Source of the DNA: Zoogloeaceae bacterium
GTDB taxonomy: Bacteria > Pseudomonadota > Gammaproteobacteria > Burkholderiales > Rhodocyclaceae
NCBI GenBank assembly: GCA_024235675.1
Contig: JACKLZ010000005.1
Span: 62,001-126,000 of the forward strand
Direction: 5' to 3'
Length of the DNA: 64,000 bases
The notes under the pieces: generated by a model
The model's database searches: none
Told to the model about the DNA's origin: nothing
What the model saw: the letters and a program-made list of their open reading frames with translations, nothing else
Made by a program: the position numbers and the translations under genes
Part shown: positions 43,227 to 51,371 of the stretch, one piece after another
Position numbering within the stretch: the stretch's first letter is position 1
How the letters are laid out: each line of letters begins with the position of its first letter

Positions 43227-44732
43227 TTATCGTGCGGAGACGCCGAGCCCGCGCCGGTACTGGATGGCTTCGGCCACATGCGCGGCGGCCACGCCGTCGG
43301 CGCCCGCCAGATCAGCAATCGTACGCGCCACACGCAAGATGCGGTCGTGGCTGCGGGCCGACAGGCCGAGCGACTCGACCGCGCGTGCCAGCACCTGTCG
43401 CCCGCGATCATCCGGCCGGCAATGGCGCACCACGGCGGCGGCGTCGAGCGCCGCGTTGTTGTCGCCTTGGCGCGCCTGCTGACGTTGCCGCGCGGCGAGC
43501 ACGCGGGTGAGCACGGTGGCGCTGTCCTCGCCGGGCACCGCGCGTTCGAGTTCGGCAGCGTTCAGGCTGCCGACTTCCAGGGTCAGGTCGATGCGATCGA
43601 GCAAGGGGCCGGAGAGCTTGCCGCGATAGCGCGCCACCTGATCCGGCGTGCAGCGGCAACGCCCCCGTGCGTCACCCAGGTAGCCACAGGGGCAGGGGTT
43701 CATCGCCGCCACCAACTGAAAGCGCGCCGGGAACCGCGCCCGACGGCGCGCCCGCGCCACCTCGACATGCCCGCTTTCGAGCGGCTCGCGCAGGGCTTCG
43801 AGCACGCGGCGGTCGAACTCCGGCAGCTCGTCGAGGAACAACACGCCATGATGCGCGAGACTGATTTCGCCCGGCCCCGGAATCGCCCCGCCGCCAACAA
43901 TCGCCGGCGCGGACGCGGAGTGATGCGGCGAACGAAACGCCCGCCGCCCCCAGGTGGCCGGATCGAAGCGACCGGCCAGCGACTGCACCGCCGCCGCTTC
44001 GAGCGCCGCCGCCTCGTCCAGCGGCGGCAAAATGCCGGCCAGGCGCTGAGCGAGCATGGACTTGCCGGTGCCCGGCGGGCCGTACATCAATAATGAATGA
44101 GACCCAGCCGCCGCCACCTCCAGCGCCCGACGGGCTTCGAGCTGGCCTTTGACATCGGCGAGGTCGGGCATGGCCTGCAGCGGCGCCGACTCAAGCGGCG
44201 GCGGGGCGTCGGGCAGCAGCGTCTGGCCATTGAGATGCGCACACACGGCAAGCAAGCTGTCGGCCGGGCGCACCGACACATCACGCACCCGGCCGGCTTC
44301 CTGCGCGCTGGCGGTGGGCAAAATCAGCGTGCGGCCGGCGGCCCGCGTCTGCAGCGCCATGGCCAGCGCGCCGCGAATCGGCCGCAGCTCGCCCGACAGT
44401 GACAGCTCCCCGGCGAACTCGTGGCTGGCCAGGGTCGCGGCGTTCAGCTGCCCCGAGGCGGCGAGAATGCCGACCGCGATCGGCAGGTCGAAACGGCCGC
44501 CCTCCTTGGGCAGATCGGCCGGCGCCAGATTGACGGTAATACGCCGCTGCGGGAACTCGAAGTTGCCGGTTTGCAGCGCGGCGCGCACCCGCTCGCGGGC
44601 TTCGCGCACTTCGGTGTCTGGCAGGCCGACCAGATTGAAGGCGGGCAGGCCGTTGGCGAGGTGAACTTCGACCACGACGGGCGGCGCGTCCATGCCATCG
44701 AGGGCACGGGTATGAACGAGAGCGAGTGACAT
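43227..44732 (-). CDS. comM: YifB/ComM family magnesium-chelatase-like AAA+ ATPase
   Basis: A 501-residue protein. The N-terminal lon-like ChlI domain opens SLALVHTRALDGMDAPPVVV and includes GLPDTEVREARERVRAAL. The AAA+ core has Walker A MYGPPGTGKSMLAQRL and Walker B GVLFLDELPEF, with a C-terminal Mg_chelatase_C region ending ADGVAAAHVAEAIQYRRGLG. ComM homologues are helicases that extend branch migration during natural transformation. It is full length, with 65 bp separating it from the MFS gene. Confidence 0.93.
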   Translation of the reverse strand: MSLALVHTRALDGMDAPPVVVEVHLANGLPAFNLVGLPDTEVREARERVRAALQTGNFEFPQRRITVNLAPADLPKEGGRFDLPIAVGILAASGQLNAATLASHEFAGELSLSGELRPIRGALAMALQTRAAGRTLILPTASAQEAGRVRDVSVRPADSLLAVCAHLNGQTLLPDAPPPLESAPLQAMPDLADVKGQLEARRALEVAAAGSHSLLMYGPPGTGKSMLAQRLAGILPPLDEAAALEAAAVQSLAGRFDPATWGRRAFRSPHHSASAPAIVGGGAIPGPGEISLAHHGVLFLDELPEFDRRVLEALREPLESGHVEVARARRRARFPARFQLVAAMNPCPCGYLGDARGRCRCTPDQVARYRGKLSGPLLDRIDLTLEVGSLNAAELERAVPGEDSATVLTRVLAARQRQQARQGDNNAALDAAAVVRHCRPDDRGRQVLARAVESLGLSARSHDRILRVARTIADLAGADGVAAAHVAEAIQYRRGLGVSAR

Positions 44733-44788
44733 GGGGCCCGAGTGTAGCGGGCCGGCGATGCGATTGGAATATGCCGTGTCAATGCCGC

Positions 44789-45832
44789 TCAGGCAGCGCG
44801 GCGCTGCTCCACGGCATTGGCCGCGTCGATCAGCAGGCGCGGATCGTTGGCGCGCAGCAGATTGGGGTCAGACAGCATGCGTCGCCATTGCCGCGCGCCC
44901 GGCATGCCGTGATACAGACCGAGCACATGACGCGTCATGGTTTTGAGCGGCACGCCCTCGGCAATCTGCGCGGCCATGAAGCTGACCATCGCGTCGACCA
45001 CTTCAAGCCGCGAGGGCGTGGCCTGGGTGTCGCCCCAGCCGCGCGCGTCGGCTTCGACCAGCAGCCAGGGGTTGTGATAGGCCTCGCGGCCGACCATCAC
45101 GCCATCGACCGCCGGCCACTGCGCGGCAATCGCATCCCAGTCGGTGAAGCCGCCGTTGATGAGGATCTCCAGCGCCGGGAAGTCGCGCTTGAGCTGGTGC
45201 ACGTAGTCGTACTTGAGCGGCGGGATGTCGCGGTTCTCTTTAGGCGACAGGCCTTTGAGGATCGCATTACGCGCATGCACGATAAACACCGTGCAGCCGC
45301 TGGCCGCATGCACCTGGCCGACGAAATCGCGCAGGTAGCTGTAGTCCTCGACGCTGTCGATGCCGATGCGGTGTTTGACGGTGACGGCGCGGTCGGTCAC
45401 ATCCTGCATGGCTTTGAGGCAATCGGCCACCAGCTGCGGTTCGGCCATCAGGCAGGCGCCAAAAGCGCCCGACTGCACCCGCTCGGACGGACAGCCCACG
45501 TTGAGGTTGATCTCGTCGTAGCCCCACTCGGTGGCCAGACGGGCACAGCGCGCGAGATCAACCGGATCACTGCCACCGAGCTGCAGCGCCAGCGGATGCT
45601 CGCGCTCGTCAAAACGCAGAAAGCGGCTGGCATCGCCGTGAATCAACGCGCCAGTGGTGACCATCTCGGTATACAGCCAGGTACGACGCGTGATCTGCCG
45701 CGCAAAGTAGCGGTAGAAACGGTCGGTCCAGTCGAGCATGGGCGCGATGGCCAGACGGCGGGGGCGCAGCGCAGCGGGGGAGGACAAAACAGACATGGGC
45801 GCAACATCAATACGGGGCGCCAATTCTATCAT
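44789..45832 (-). CDS. dusA: tRNA-dihydrouridine(20/20a) synthase DusA
   Basis: A 347-residue FMN-dependent enzyme. It shows LAIAPMLDWTDRFYRYFARQ, LQLGGSDPVDLARCARLATE, and NLNVGCPSERVQSGAFGACL with the catalytic cysteine. Later segments are VKHRIGIDSVEDY and ILINGGFTDWDAI, then VDGVMVGREAYHNPWLL. DusA reduces uridines in the D-loop of tRNA. The start may be at 45832 or at an internal ATG 12 codons later, whichever is used. The 258-bp stretch from here to the LysR gene holds no credible gene. Confidence 0.95.
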   Translation of the reverse strand: MIELAPRIDVAPMSVLSSPAALRPRRLAIAPMLDWTDRFYRYFARQITRRTWLYTEMVTTGALIHGDASRFLRFDEREHPLALQLGGSDPVDLARCARLATEWGYDEINLNVGCPSERVQSGAFGACLMAEPQLVADCLKAMQDVTDRAVTVKHRIGIDSVEDYSYLRDFVGQVHAASGCTVFIVHARNAILKGLSPKENRDIPPLKYDYVHQLKRDFPALEILINGGFTDWDAIAAQWPAVDGVMVGREAYHNPWLLVEADARGWGDTQATPSRLEVVDAMVSFMAAQIAEGVPLKTMTRHVLGLYHGMPGARQWRRMLSDPNLLRANDPRLLIDAANAVEQRRAA

Positions 45833-46090
45833 CCTGAAAACGCCAGTTGACCGCTCATTGGTGTTGGCAAGTTATTGTAGATACTGACAATTTGGCCTTC
45901 GGCAAGCTTCACCCAATGGGCGAACGCGCTACACGCCCGATTGCACAGCTGGCGGGCCGCCTGCCCGCGTTTCTCGTCCTAGCAGGGGCCGCTCCTGCGT
46001 CCTCCTCGCGCCTTGCCAGACAACCCGCCAGCCGCACACTTGGGCGCGTCCAACTGCCGTCTTCAGGATCATCGGCCCCACCGAGCCAAG

Positions 46091-47002
46091 TCAGCCCTCG
46101 GTCGGCCGGTGCCAGGGCGGCTGGGTAAAGGCCTCGGCGAGAAAGTCGACCAGCACCCGCACTTTCACCGACAAATGCCTGCGCGAGGGGTAGACCACAT
46201 ACACGCCGATCTCAGGCAATCGACAGTCGGGCAGCACTTCGACCAGCCGGCCCACGGCCAGATCATCGCCGATCAGAAAGTCCGGCTGCAGCACGATGCC
46301 CTGATGCGCCAGCGCCACCGCCCGGCAGGTGTCGCCGTTATTGGTGCGCATGCGCGGCGAGGTTTGCACCTCTTGCGGGCCGTCGGGCGTATCGAAGCGC
46401 CACGTGTCACCGGCGGGCGAGTAGCTGTATGCGATCACCGCGTGCGCGGCCAGATCGGCGACCTGCCGGGGCGTGCCGTGCGCCGCCAGATACTCAGGCG
46501 TGGCGGTGACCATGACCCGCGTTGAGGCCAGGCGCCGATGCACCAGGGTGGAGTCCTGCATGCGGCTGATGCGGATCACCGCGTCGTAGCCCTCTTCGAC
46601 CACGTCGATCAGACGGTCAGCCAGATCCACCTCCAGCGACACATCGGGGTAGCGCGCCATGAACGGCCCCCACAGCGGCGACAGATGCAGCACACCGAAG
46701 GACAGCGGCGCGTTGATGCGCAAGCTGCCCACCGGGTGGCCGGTGACCTCGCCCACCGCACTCTCAGCCTCTTCGAGCTCGTCGAGAATCTGTTTGCAGC
46801 GGCCGTAGTAGGCACGCCCCGCCTCGGTAATCGACAGGCGCCGGGTGGTGCGCTGGAGCAGGCGCGCGCCGAGCCGGGTCTCCAGATCGATCACGCTGCG
46901 CGACACCGCCGCCTTCGACAGGCGCAGCTGATCGGCGGCGGCAACAAAGCTGCCGGCTTCGATCACGGCAACAAAGCACTGCATTTCGCGGAATCTATCC
47001 AT
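46091..47002 (-). CDS. LysR family transcriptional regulator
   Basis: A 303-residue regulator with the N-terminal winged helix MDRFREMQCFVAVIEAGSFV and AAADQLRLSKAAVSRSVIDLE, followed by the two-lobed effector domain (e.g. GSLRINAPLSFGVLHLSPLW). It is divergent from the DODA-type dioxygenase gene across 124 bp, a common arrangement in which LysR controls the divergent target. The inducer is unknown. Confidence 0.93.
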   Translation of the reverse strand: MDRFREMQCFVAVIEAGSFVAAADQLRLSKAAVSRSVIDLETRLGARLLQRTTRRLSITEAGRAYYGRCKQILDELEEAESAVGEVTGHPVGSLRINAPLSFGVLHLSPLWGPFMARYPDVSLEVDLADRLIDVVEEGYDAVIRISRMQDSTLVHRRLASTRVMVTATPEYLAAHGTPRQVADLAAHAVIAYSYSPAGDTWRFDTPDGPQEVQTSPRMRTNNGDTCRAVALAHQGIVLQPDFLIGDDLAVGRLVEVLPDCRLPEIGVYVVYPSRRHLSVKVRVLVDFLAEAFTQPPWHRPTEG

Positions 47003-47022
47003 GCGCTGATTGTCTCTTATTT

Positions 47023-47035
47023 ATTGACAATCAAT
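47023..47035. promoter_or_regulatory. LysR-type dyad in the divergent promoter
   Basis: ATTGA-CAA-TCAAT lies between the divergent LysR and DODA genes. It contains a T-N11-A core of the kind bound by LysR proteins. The binding is inferred from position. Confidence 0.35.
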
Positions 47036-47126
47036 CAATATGGGCGCTGTTTATCAAAGTGTTGGCAAACAATAAGATGCACTCAAGCTTCGCATTTACG
47101 CGTGGTGTGCCATCAAGGAATCAAGG

Positions 47127-47930
47127 ATGTCTCTGCCCAGCCTCTTTATCTCGCACGGTTCGCCAATGTTCGCGGTCGAACCCGGCCGCCTCGGCCCGGC
47201 GCTGACCGCGCTCGGCAAGACGCTGCCCCGACCGCGGGCGGTGCTTGCCGTGTCGCCGCACTGGATGAGCCCCACGCTTGAAGTCTCTGCCGGCACCACG
47301 GGCGAAACCATTCACGATTTTGGCGGCTTTCCCCGTGCGCTGTATTCGCTGGACTACCCGGCCCCGGGCGCGGCCGATGTGGCCGGGATGGTCGTCGCCG
47401 CGCTCACCCACCAAGGACTGAAGGCCCGACGCAACGACGATCGCGGACGCGACCACGGCGCCTGGGTGCCGATGATGCATCTTTATCCAGATGCAGACAT
47501 TCCGCTGATCCAGGTCTCACAGCCGAGCGCGCCCTCGCCGCTGGCGCTGCTCGAATTGGGCCAGGCTTTGGCACCCCTGCGTGAAGCCGGCGTGCTGATG
47601 ATCGGCTCGGGCAGCCTGACGCACAACCTGCGCGAGTTCTTCGCCAACACGCCCACCGAACCCTACGCCACCGAGTTTGCCGACTGGGTGTGGGCGCAGC
47701 TGCACACTGGCGATCTGGACGCGCTGCTCAACTACCGCAGCCGGGCGCCTCACGCCCTGCACGCCCACCCCACGGACGAGCACTTTCTCCCCCTGTTCTT
47801 CGCGATCGGCGCGGCCGGCTGCGACTGGTCGCAAGCGCGCCGGATCGACGGCGGCGTGCTCGCCGGCGAACTGAGCATGGACAGCTTTGTTTTTGCCGAT
47901 ACGAACACACAAACCACCCTCGCGGCCTGA
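47127..47930 (+). CDS. DODA-type extradiol aromatic ring-opening dioxygenase (class III)
   Basis: A 267-residue LigB-superfamily enzyme: SLFISHGSPMFAVEPGRLGP carries a metal histidine, SPHWMSP a second, and the DHGAWVPMMHLYPDADIPL and GSGSLTHNL stretches complete the site. Relatives include E. coli YgiD, an extradiol DOPA dioxygenase. The physiological substrate in this branch is not known. It is divergent from a LysR gene and precedes cytochrome b561 by 16 bp, so the two may be cotranscribed. Confidence 0.92.
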   Translation: MSLPSLFISHGSPMFAVEPGRLGPALTALGKTLPRPRAVLAVSPHWMSPTLEVSAGTTGETIHDFGGFPRALYSLDYPAPGAADVAGMVVAALTHQGLKARRNDDRGRDHGAWVPMMHLYPDADIPLIQVSQPSAPSPLALLELGQALAPLREAGVLMIGSGSLTHNLREFFANTPTEPYATEFADWVWAQLHTGDLDALLNYRSRAPHALHAHPTDEHFLPLFFAIGAAGCDWSQARRIDGGVLAGELSMDSFVFADTNTQTTLAA

Positions 47931-47946
47931 CTTCCTCGGATTGACC

Positions 47947-48486
47947 ATGACACCACGTTACACACCCACCGCCATCGCCCTGCACTGGCTCATTGCCTTC
48001 GGGATCCTCGCCAGCTTCAGCCTCGGTCTTTACATGACCGATCTGTCGCTGTCACCGACCAAGCTCAAGCTCTACTCCTGGCATAAATGGGCCGGCGTCA
48101 CGCTGTTCGCGCTGATCGTGTTCCGGCTCGGCTGGCGGCTCACTCACCCCGCGCCGGCCCTGCCCGACACCATGTCGCCGGTGCTGCGTCGGGCCGCCAA
48201 CGCCGCGCACTGGTTGCTCTACGGTCTGATGATCGCCATTCCGGTCAGTGGCTGGCTGATGAGCTCGGCCAAGGGTTTTCAGACCGTGTGGTTCGGCCTC
48301 GTGCCGCTGCCCGACCTGCTGGCCAAGGACGCCGCGTTGGGCGACACCCTAAAGGACGTGCATGAATTTCTGAACTTCACTTTGCTCGGGCTGGTCGCAA
48401 TCCACTCGGCCGCCGCGCTCAAGCACCACTTTATCGACCGGGACACCGTGCTCACCCGCATGCTGCCCCGCGCCCTGAAATCCTGA
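47947..48486 (+). CDS. Cytochrome b561
   Basis: A 179-residue four-helix membrane protein: PTAIALHWLIAFGILASFSL (first heme histidine), LYSWHKWAGVTLFALIVFRL, HWLLYGLMIAIPVSGWLMSS, and HEFLNFTLLGLVAIHSAAAL with KHHFIDRD. These are the paired histidine ligands of the bacterial b561/prokaryotic cytochrome b561 family, which moves electrons from quinol. The start at 47947 agrees with family length. It sits directly before two yceI genes, as is common in proteobacteria. Confidence 0.93.
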   Translation: MTPRYTPTAIALHWLIAFGILASFSLGLYMTDLSLSPTKLKLYSWHKWAGVTLFALIVFRLGWRLTHPAPALPDTMSPVLRRAANAAHWLLYGLMIAIPVSGWLMSSAKGFQTVWFGLVPLPDLLAKDAALGDTLKDVHEFLNFTLLGLVAIHSAAALKHHFIDRDTVLTRMLPRALKS

Positions 48487-48511
48487 TTCGGCACGACCGA
48501 AGGAGACATTG

Positions 48512-49090
48512 ATGCGCACCACCTCACTCACCCGACTGACGCTCACCGCCGCGCTGGCGCTCGGCCTGACCGGCACGGCGCACGCCGTCGAGTACGGCAC
48601 GCTGGACACCGCCGCCAGTAAAGTCGGCTTCCGATACAGCCAGATGGGCGTCACGCTCGACGGCGAGTTCAAACAGTTTTCAGCCGAGCTGCACTTCGAC
48701 CCGGCCCGCCCCGAGGCGGCCTCGACCACCTTCAACGTGCCGCTCGCCGGCATCGACACCGGCTCGCCCGAGGGCAACGACGAGGTCAAGGCCAAGACCT
48801 GGTTCGACACCGCCACACACCCGGTGGCGCGCTTTGTCTCCAGCACCGTCAAGCCGCTGGGCGGCAACCGCTTCGAGGTCGCCGGCCAGCTCAGCATCAA
48901 GGGCAAGACCCGCCCGGTGAGCTTTCCGGTCACCTACACGCCGGGTACGCCGACCGCAAGCTTTGACGGCATGCTGCCCCTGCAGCGTGGCGACTTCGCC
49001 ATCGGCGAGGGCGAGTGGTCGGCCTTCGACATCGTGGCCAACAAGGTCGAGGTGGTTTTCCACCTCGTCGCCAAACCGCTTGCACAATAA
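48512..49090 (+). CDS. YceI family periplasmic protein (first copy)
   Basis: A 192-residue lipocalin-like protein. A signal peptide (about 1-20, cleaved after AHA) is followed by VEYGTLDTAASKVGFRYSQM and GVTLDGEFKQFSAELHFDPA, then LSIKGKTRPVSFPVTYTPG. YceI-fold proteins bind isoprenoid-type ligands such as polyprenyl chains. It has an ATG at 48512 with AGGAGACATT upstream and follows cytochrome b561 by 25 bp. A second, divergent yceI-like gene follows; the two probably arose by old duplication. Confidence 0.92.
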   Translation: MRTTSLTRLTLTAALALGLTGTAHAVEYGTLDTAASKVGFRYSQMGVTLDGEFKQFSAELHFDPARPEAASTTFNVPLAGIDTGSPEGNDEVKAKTWFDTATHPVARFVSSTVKPLGGNRFEVAGQLSIKGKTRPVSFPVTYTPGTPTASFDGMLPLQRGDFAIGEGEWSAFDIVANKVEVVFHLVAKPLAQ

Positions 49091-49129
49091 ACACACCCCA
49101 AACCCCAACCCGAAACTCGGAGTTCTTTC

Positions 49130-49699
49130 ATGAAAAATACCCTCATCACCGCCGTTCTCGCCACCCTCATCGCCGCCCCGGCCCTGGCCGAATCGGTGAC
49201 CTACACCGTTGAAGGCACCCACACCTACCCGCGCTTCTCGTACAGCCATTTCGGCATGTCGAAGCAGATCTCGCGCTTCAACAAGACCACCGGCACGGTC
49301 ACCCTGGACGCCGCCGCCCGCACCGCATCGGTCGACATGACCATCGACACCACCTCGGTGGACACCGGCTACGACACCTTCGACGGCCACATCCAGGGCG
49401 CGGACTTCCTCGACACCGCCAATCACCCGACAGCCACTTTCAAGTCGACCAAGGTCACCTTCGACGGCGACACCCCGGCCACCATCGAAGGCAATCTGAC
49501 CCTCAAGGGCGTGACCCGTCCGGTGACCCTGACCGTGACCTCGTTCAAGGCCATGGCGCACCCGATGCTCAAGAAGCCGGCCATCGGTGCCAATGCCACC
49601 ACGGTGATCAAGCGCAGCGAGTTCAACGCAAGCAAATACGCGCCCAATGTCAGCGACGAGGTCACGCTGGACATCGCGCTCGAAGCCATCCAGATGTAA
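49130..49699 (+). CDS. YceI family periplasmic protein (second copy)
   Basis: A 189-residue exported protein. The signal is MKNTLITAVLATLIAAPALA, then the YceI fold opens YTVEGTHTYPRFSYSHFGMS with the typical aromatic strand, and NLTLKGVTRPVTLTVTSFKA. It resembles the E. coli YceI type more closely than the first copy. It follows the first yceI gene by 39 bp and is ended by a hairpin terminator, so b561-yceI-yceI looks like one transcript. Confidence 0.93.
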   Translation: MKNTLITAVLATLIAAPALAESVTYTVEGTHTYPRFSYSHFGMSKQISRFNKTTGTVTLDAAARTASVDMTIDTTSVDTGYDTFDGHIQGADFLDTANHPTATFKSTKVTFDGDTPATIEGNLTLKGVTRPVTLTVTSFKAMAHPMLKKPAIGANATTVIKRSEFNASKYAPNVSDEVTLDIALEAIQM

Positions 49700-49722
49700 T
49701 CGTCCGAGACGTACAGGCAACA

Positions 49723-49748
49723 AAAAAGCGGCCGCGAATGGCCGCTTT
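49723..49748 (+). terminator. Terminator hairpin between yceI and ubiK
   Basis: AAAAGCGGCC-GCGAAT-GGCCGCTTT, followed by CTTTTG. The A-run preceding it allows use in both directions between convergent genes. Confidence 0.8.
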
Positions 49749-49767
49749 CTTTTGTGCATCTACCGAA

Positions 49768-50019
49768 TCAGCCGGCAGTCTTCTTCGCCAATTCGGCCTC
49801 CAGTGTCGCCACACGCGCTTCCAGTGCAGCCAGCTGCACGCTGGTCCGTTCCAGCAAGGCGCACTGCACATCAAATTCCTCGCGGGTCACCAGATCGAGC
49901 CGGGCGAAGGCGCTGGCCGCCAATGCGCGCACGTTCTTCTCAATATCCTTGACCGGCGAGTTGGCCGCGGCTTCGGCGAATTTTCCGGCGAGTTGATCAA
50001 GCAACTGGGGTGGGTTCAT
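49768..50019 (-). CDS. ubiK: Ubiquinone biosynthesis accessory factor UbiK (BMFP family)
   Basis: An 83-residue, almost entirely helical protein: MNPPQLLDQLAGKFAEAAAN at the start, then DIEKNVRALAASAFARLDLV and a coiled-coil tail ALEARVATLEAELAKKTAG. It matches the BMFP/YqiC family, which forms trimers and assists UbiJ in aerobic ubiquinone synthesis. The 270 bp to its right hold the nitrogen-control elements of the following genes. Confidence 0.9.
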   Translation of the reverse strand: MNPPQLLDQLAGKFAEAAANSPVKDIEKNVRALAASAFARLDLVTREEFDVQCALLERTSVQLAALEARVATLEAELAKKTAG

Positions 50020-50113
50020 TGCGGGGTCCTGGAGTCAAAGGCAAAAACGCGGATATTGTCGCGCGAATCCGCCCGAGATGCACCCATCCACGCCCCACAG
50101 ACACATCAAACAG

Positions 50114-50157
50114 GCACCACGCCGGTGCGCACCAACATGGTGCGCCATTCTGGTGCA
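50114..50157 (+). promoter_or_regulatory. Triple NtrC-type enhancer dyads
   Basis: Three consecutive GC(A/G)CC-N5-GGTGC dyads: 50114-50128, 50129-50143 and 50142-50156, the last two sharing two bases. Each fits the NtrC consensus (TGCACC-N5-GGTGCA). They lie about 80 bp upstream of the sigma-54 element, a usual enhancer position. The regular phasing of 15 and 13 bp is unusual and supports cooperative binding. Confidence 0.75.
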
Positions 50158-50236
50158 TTGGATTTTCTCGGTGCGCTGCGACGCAGCATTTCGACTGGCG
50201 CGATCGCAAGCTATTGTTTTTAAGCATGAAAAAAAC

Positions 50237-50252
50237 TGGCACAGTTCCTGCC
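50237..50252 (+). promoter_or_regulatory. Sigma-54 (-24/-12) promoter of the porin-glnK-amtB locus
   Basis: TGGCAC-N5-CTGCC: the GG at 50238-50239 and GC at 50250-50251 are exactly ten bases apart, as sigma-54 requires. A start about 12 bp downstream would place the transcript some 27 bases before the porin ATG. The TTGC-type -12 box has one mismatch (C for T). Confidence 0.75.
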
Positions 50253-50289
50253 ATAGGGTCATCACCCAACTGACCCGGAGCTTTTCATC

Positions 50290-50964
50290 ATGCTTAAACG
50301 TTCACTCTGTGCGGCTATTGCGCTCGCCGGCCTGACCGGCGCGGCCTTCGCTGAAGACAGCCCGATTTCCGCCAACGTCGGCTTCGTCTCCGACTACCAG
50401 TACCGTGGCTACTCCCAGACCAAGGAAAACATGGCCTTGCAGGGCGGCTTTGACTACGCCCACGCCAGCGGCTTCTATGCCGGCGTGTGGGGCTCGAACG
50501 TCGACTGGCTCGACACCGGCAGCCTGGAAGTCGATGTCTATGGCGGTTTCAAGAAGTCTCTCGGTGACTTCGGCTATGACGTCGGCGTGCTGCAGTACGT
50601 CTATCCAGGCGGCAAGATCGGGGGCGACAGCGCCGATACGACCGAAGGCTACGTCGGGGTGAGCTGGAAGTTCATCAGCTTCAAGTATTCCTACGCCTTC
50701 ACCGATCTGTTCGGCGCAAGCAACTCCGACGGCAGCCAGTACTTCGACCTGTCGGCCAGCCATGACGTCGGCGCCGGCTTCACTCTCGGCGCCCACGTCG
50801 GTCGTCAGAAGATCGAGAACGGCACCAGCTACAACGACTGGAAAGTCGGTGTGAGCAAGGACTACGCCGGCTTCAGCTTCGGCCTCAACTATGTCGACAC
50901 CGATGTGGACAACGACGACAACGCCGACGCACGCGTGATCTTCTCCGTCTCCAAGTCCTTCTAA
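50290..50964 (+). CDS. TorF family putative porin
   Basis: A 224-residue outer-membrane protein with a signal peptide (about 1-21, cleaved after AFA) and a beta-barrel region starting with ISANVGFVSDYQYRGYSQTK. This matches the TorF family (TIGR02001), often located beside ammonium or other transporter genes. The barrel strands alternate hydrophobic and polar residues, and the protein ends in an aromatic (VSKSF). It is first in a group with glnK and amtB behind an NtrC-sigma-54 promoter, so it probably aids nitrogen-compound entry. Confidence 0.92.
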   Translation: MLKRSLCAAIALAGLTGAAFAEDSPISANVGFVSDYQYRGYSQTKENMALQGGFDYAHASGFYAGVWGSNVDWLDTGSLEVDVYGGFKKSLGDFGYDVGVLQYVYPGGKIGGDSADTTEGYVGVSWKFISFKYSYAFTDLFGASNSDGSQYFDLSASHDVGAGFTLGAHVGRQKIENGTSYNDWKVGVSKDYAGFSFGLNYVDTDVDNDDNADARVIFSVSKSF

Positions 50965-51021
50965 ACCCGTCGCCGGGCGGAGCGGTTTTCCGGCCCGGCG
51001 GACTCACCACAGGGAACTGTC

Positions 51022-51360
51022 ATGAAATATCTCGTTGCCATCATCAAGCCCTTCAAGCTGGACGAAGTGCGCGAAGCGCTCTCCGCCATCGGCGTGCAAG
51101 GCATCACCGTGACCGAGGTCAAAGGCTTCGGTCGTCAGAAAGGCCACACCGAGCTGTATCGCGGCGCCGAGTATGTGGTCGATTTTCTGCCCAAGGTAAA
51201 GATCGAAGCGGCCATCTCCGCGACCTTGCTGGATCAGGCCATTGAAGCCATCGAGAAGGCCGGCAACACCGGCAAGATCGGTGACGGCAAGATCTTTGTG
51301 TTCGATCTGGTCCAGGCCATCCGCATCCGCACCGGTGAAACCGGTAACGACGCCCTGTAA
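51022..51360 (+). CDS. glnK: P-II nitrogen regulatory protein GlnK
   Basis: A 112-residue P-II protein: MKYLVAIIKPFKLDEVREAL, then TVTEVKGFGRQKGHTELYRG with the uridylylation tyrosine Y51 in GAEYVVDF. The C-terminal IGDGKIFVFDLVQAIRIRTG completes the ATP/2-oxoglutarate site. Its position immediately before amtB identifies it as the GlnK type, which plugs the AmtB channel when nitrogen is plentiful. It lies 57 bp after the porin gene and 11 bp before amtB. Confidence 0.95.
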   Translation: MKYLVAIIKPFKLDEVREALSAIGVQGITVTEVKGFGRQKGHTELYRGAEYVVDFLPKVKIEAAISATLLDQAIEAIEKAGNTGKIGDGKIFVFDLVQAIRIRTGETGNDAL

Positions 51361-51371
51361 GGAGACCCCAC

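Noticed and set aside
50040..50273. Short open frames on both strands between ubiK and the porin gene
   Set aside because: They lie across the NtrC and sigma-54 elements, have no family likeness and no ribosome-binding sites.
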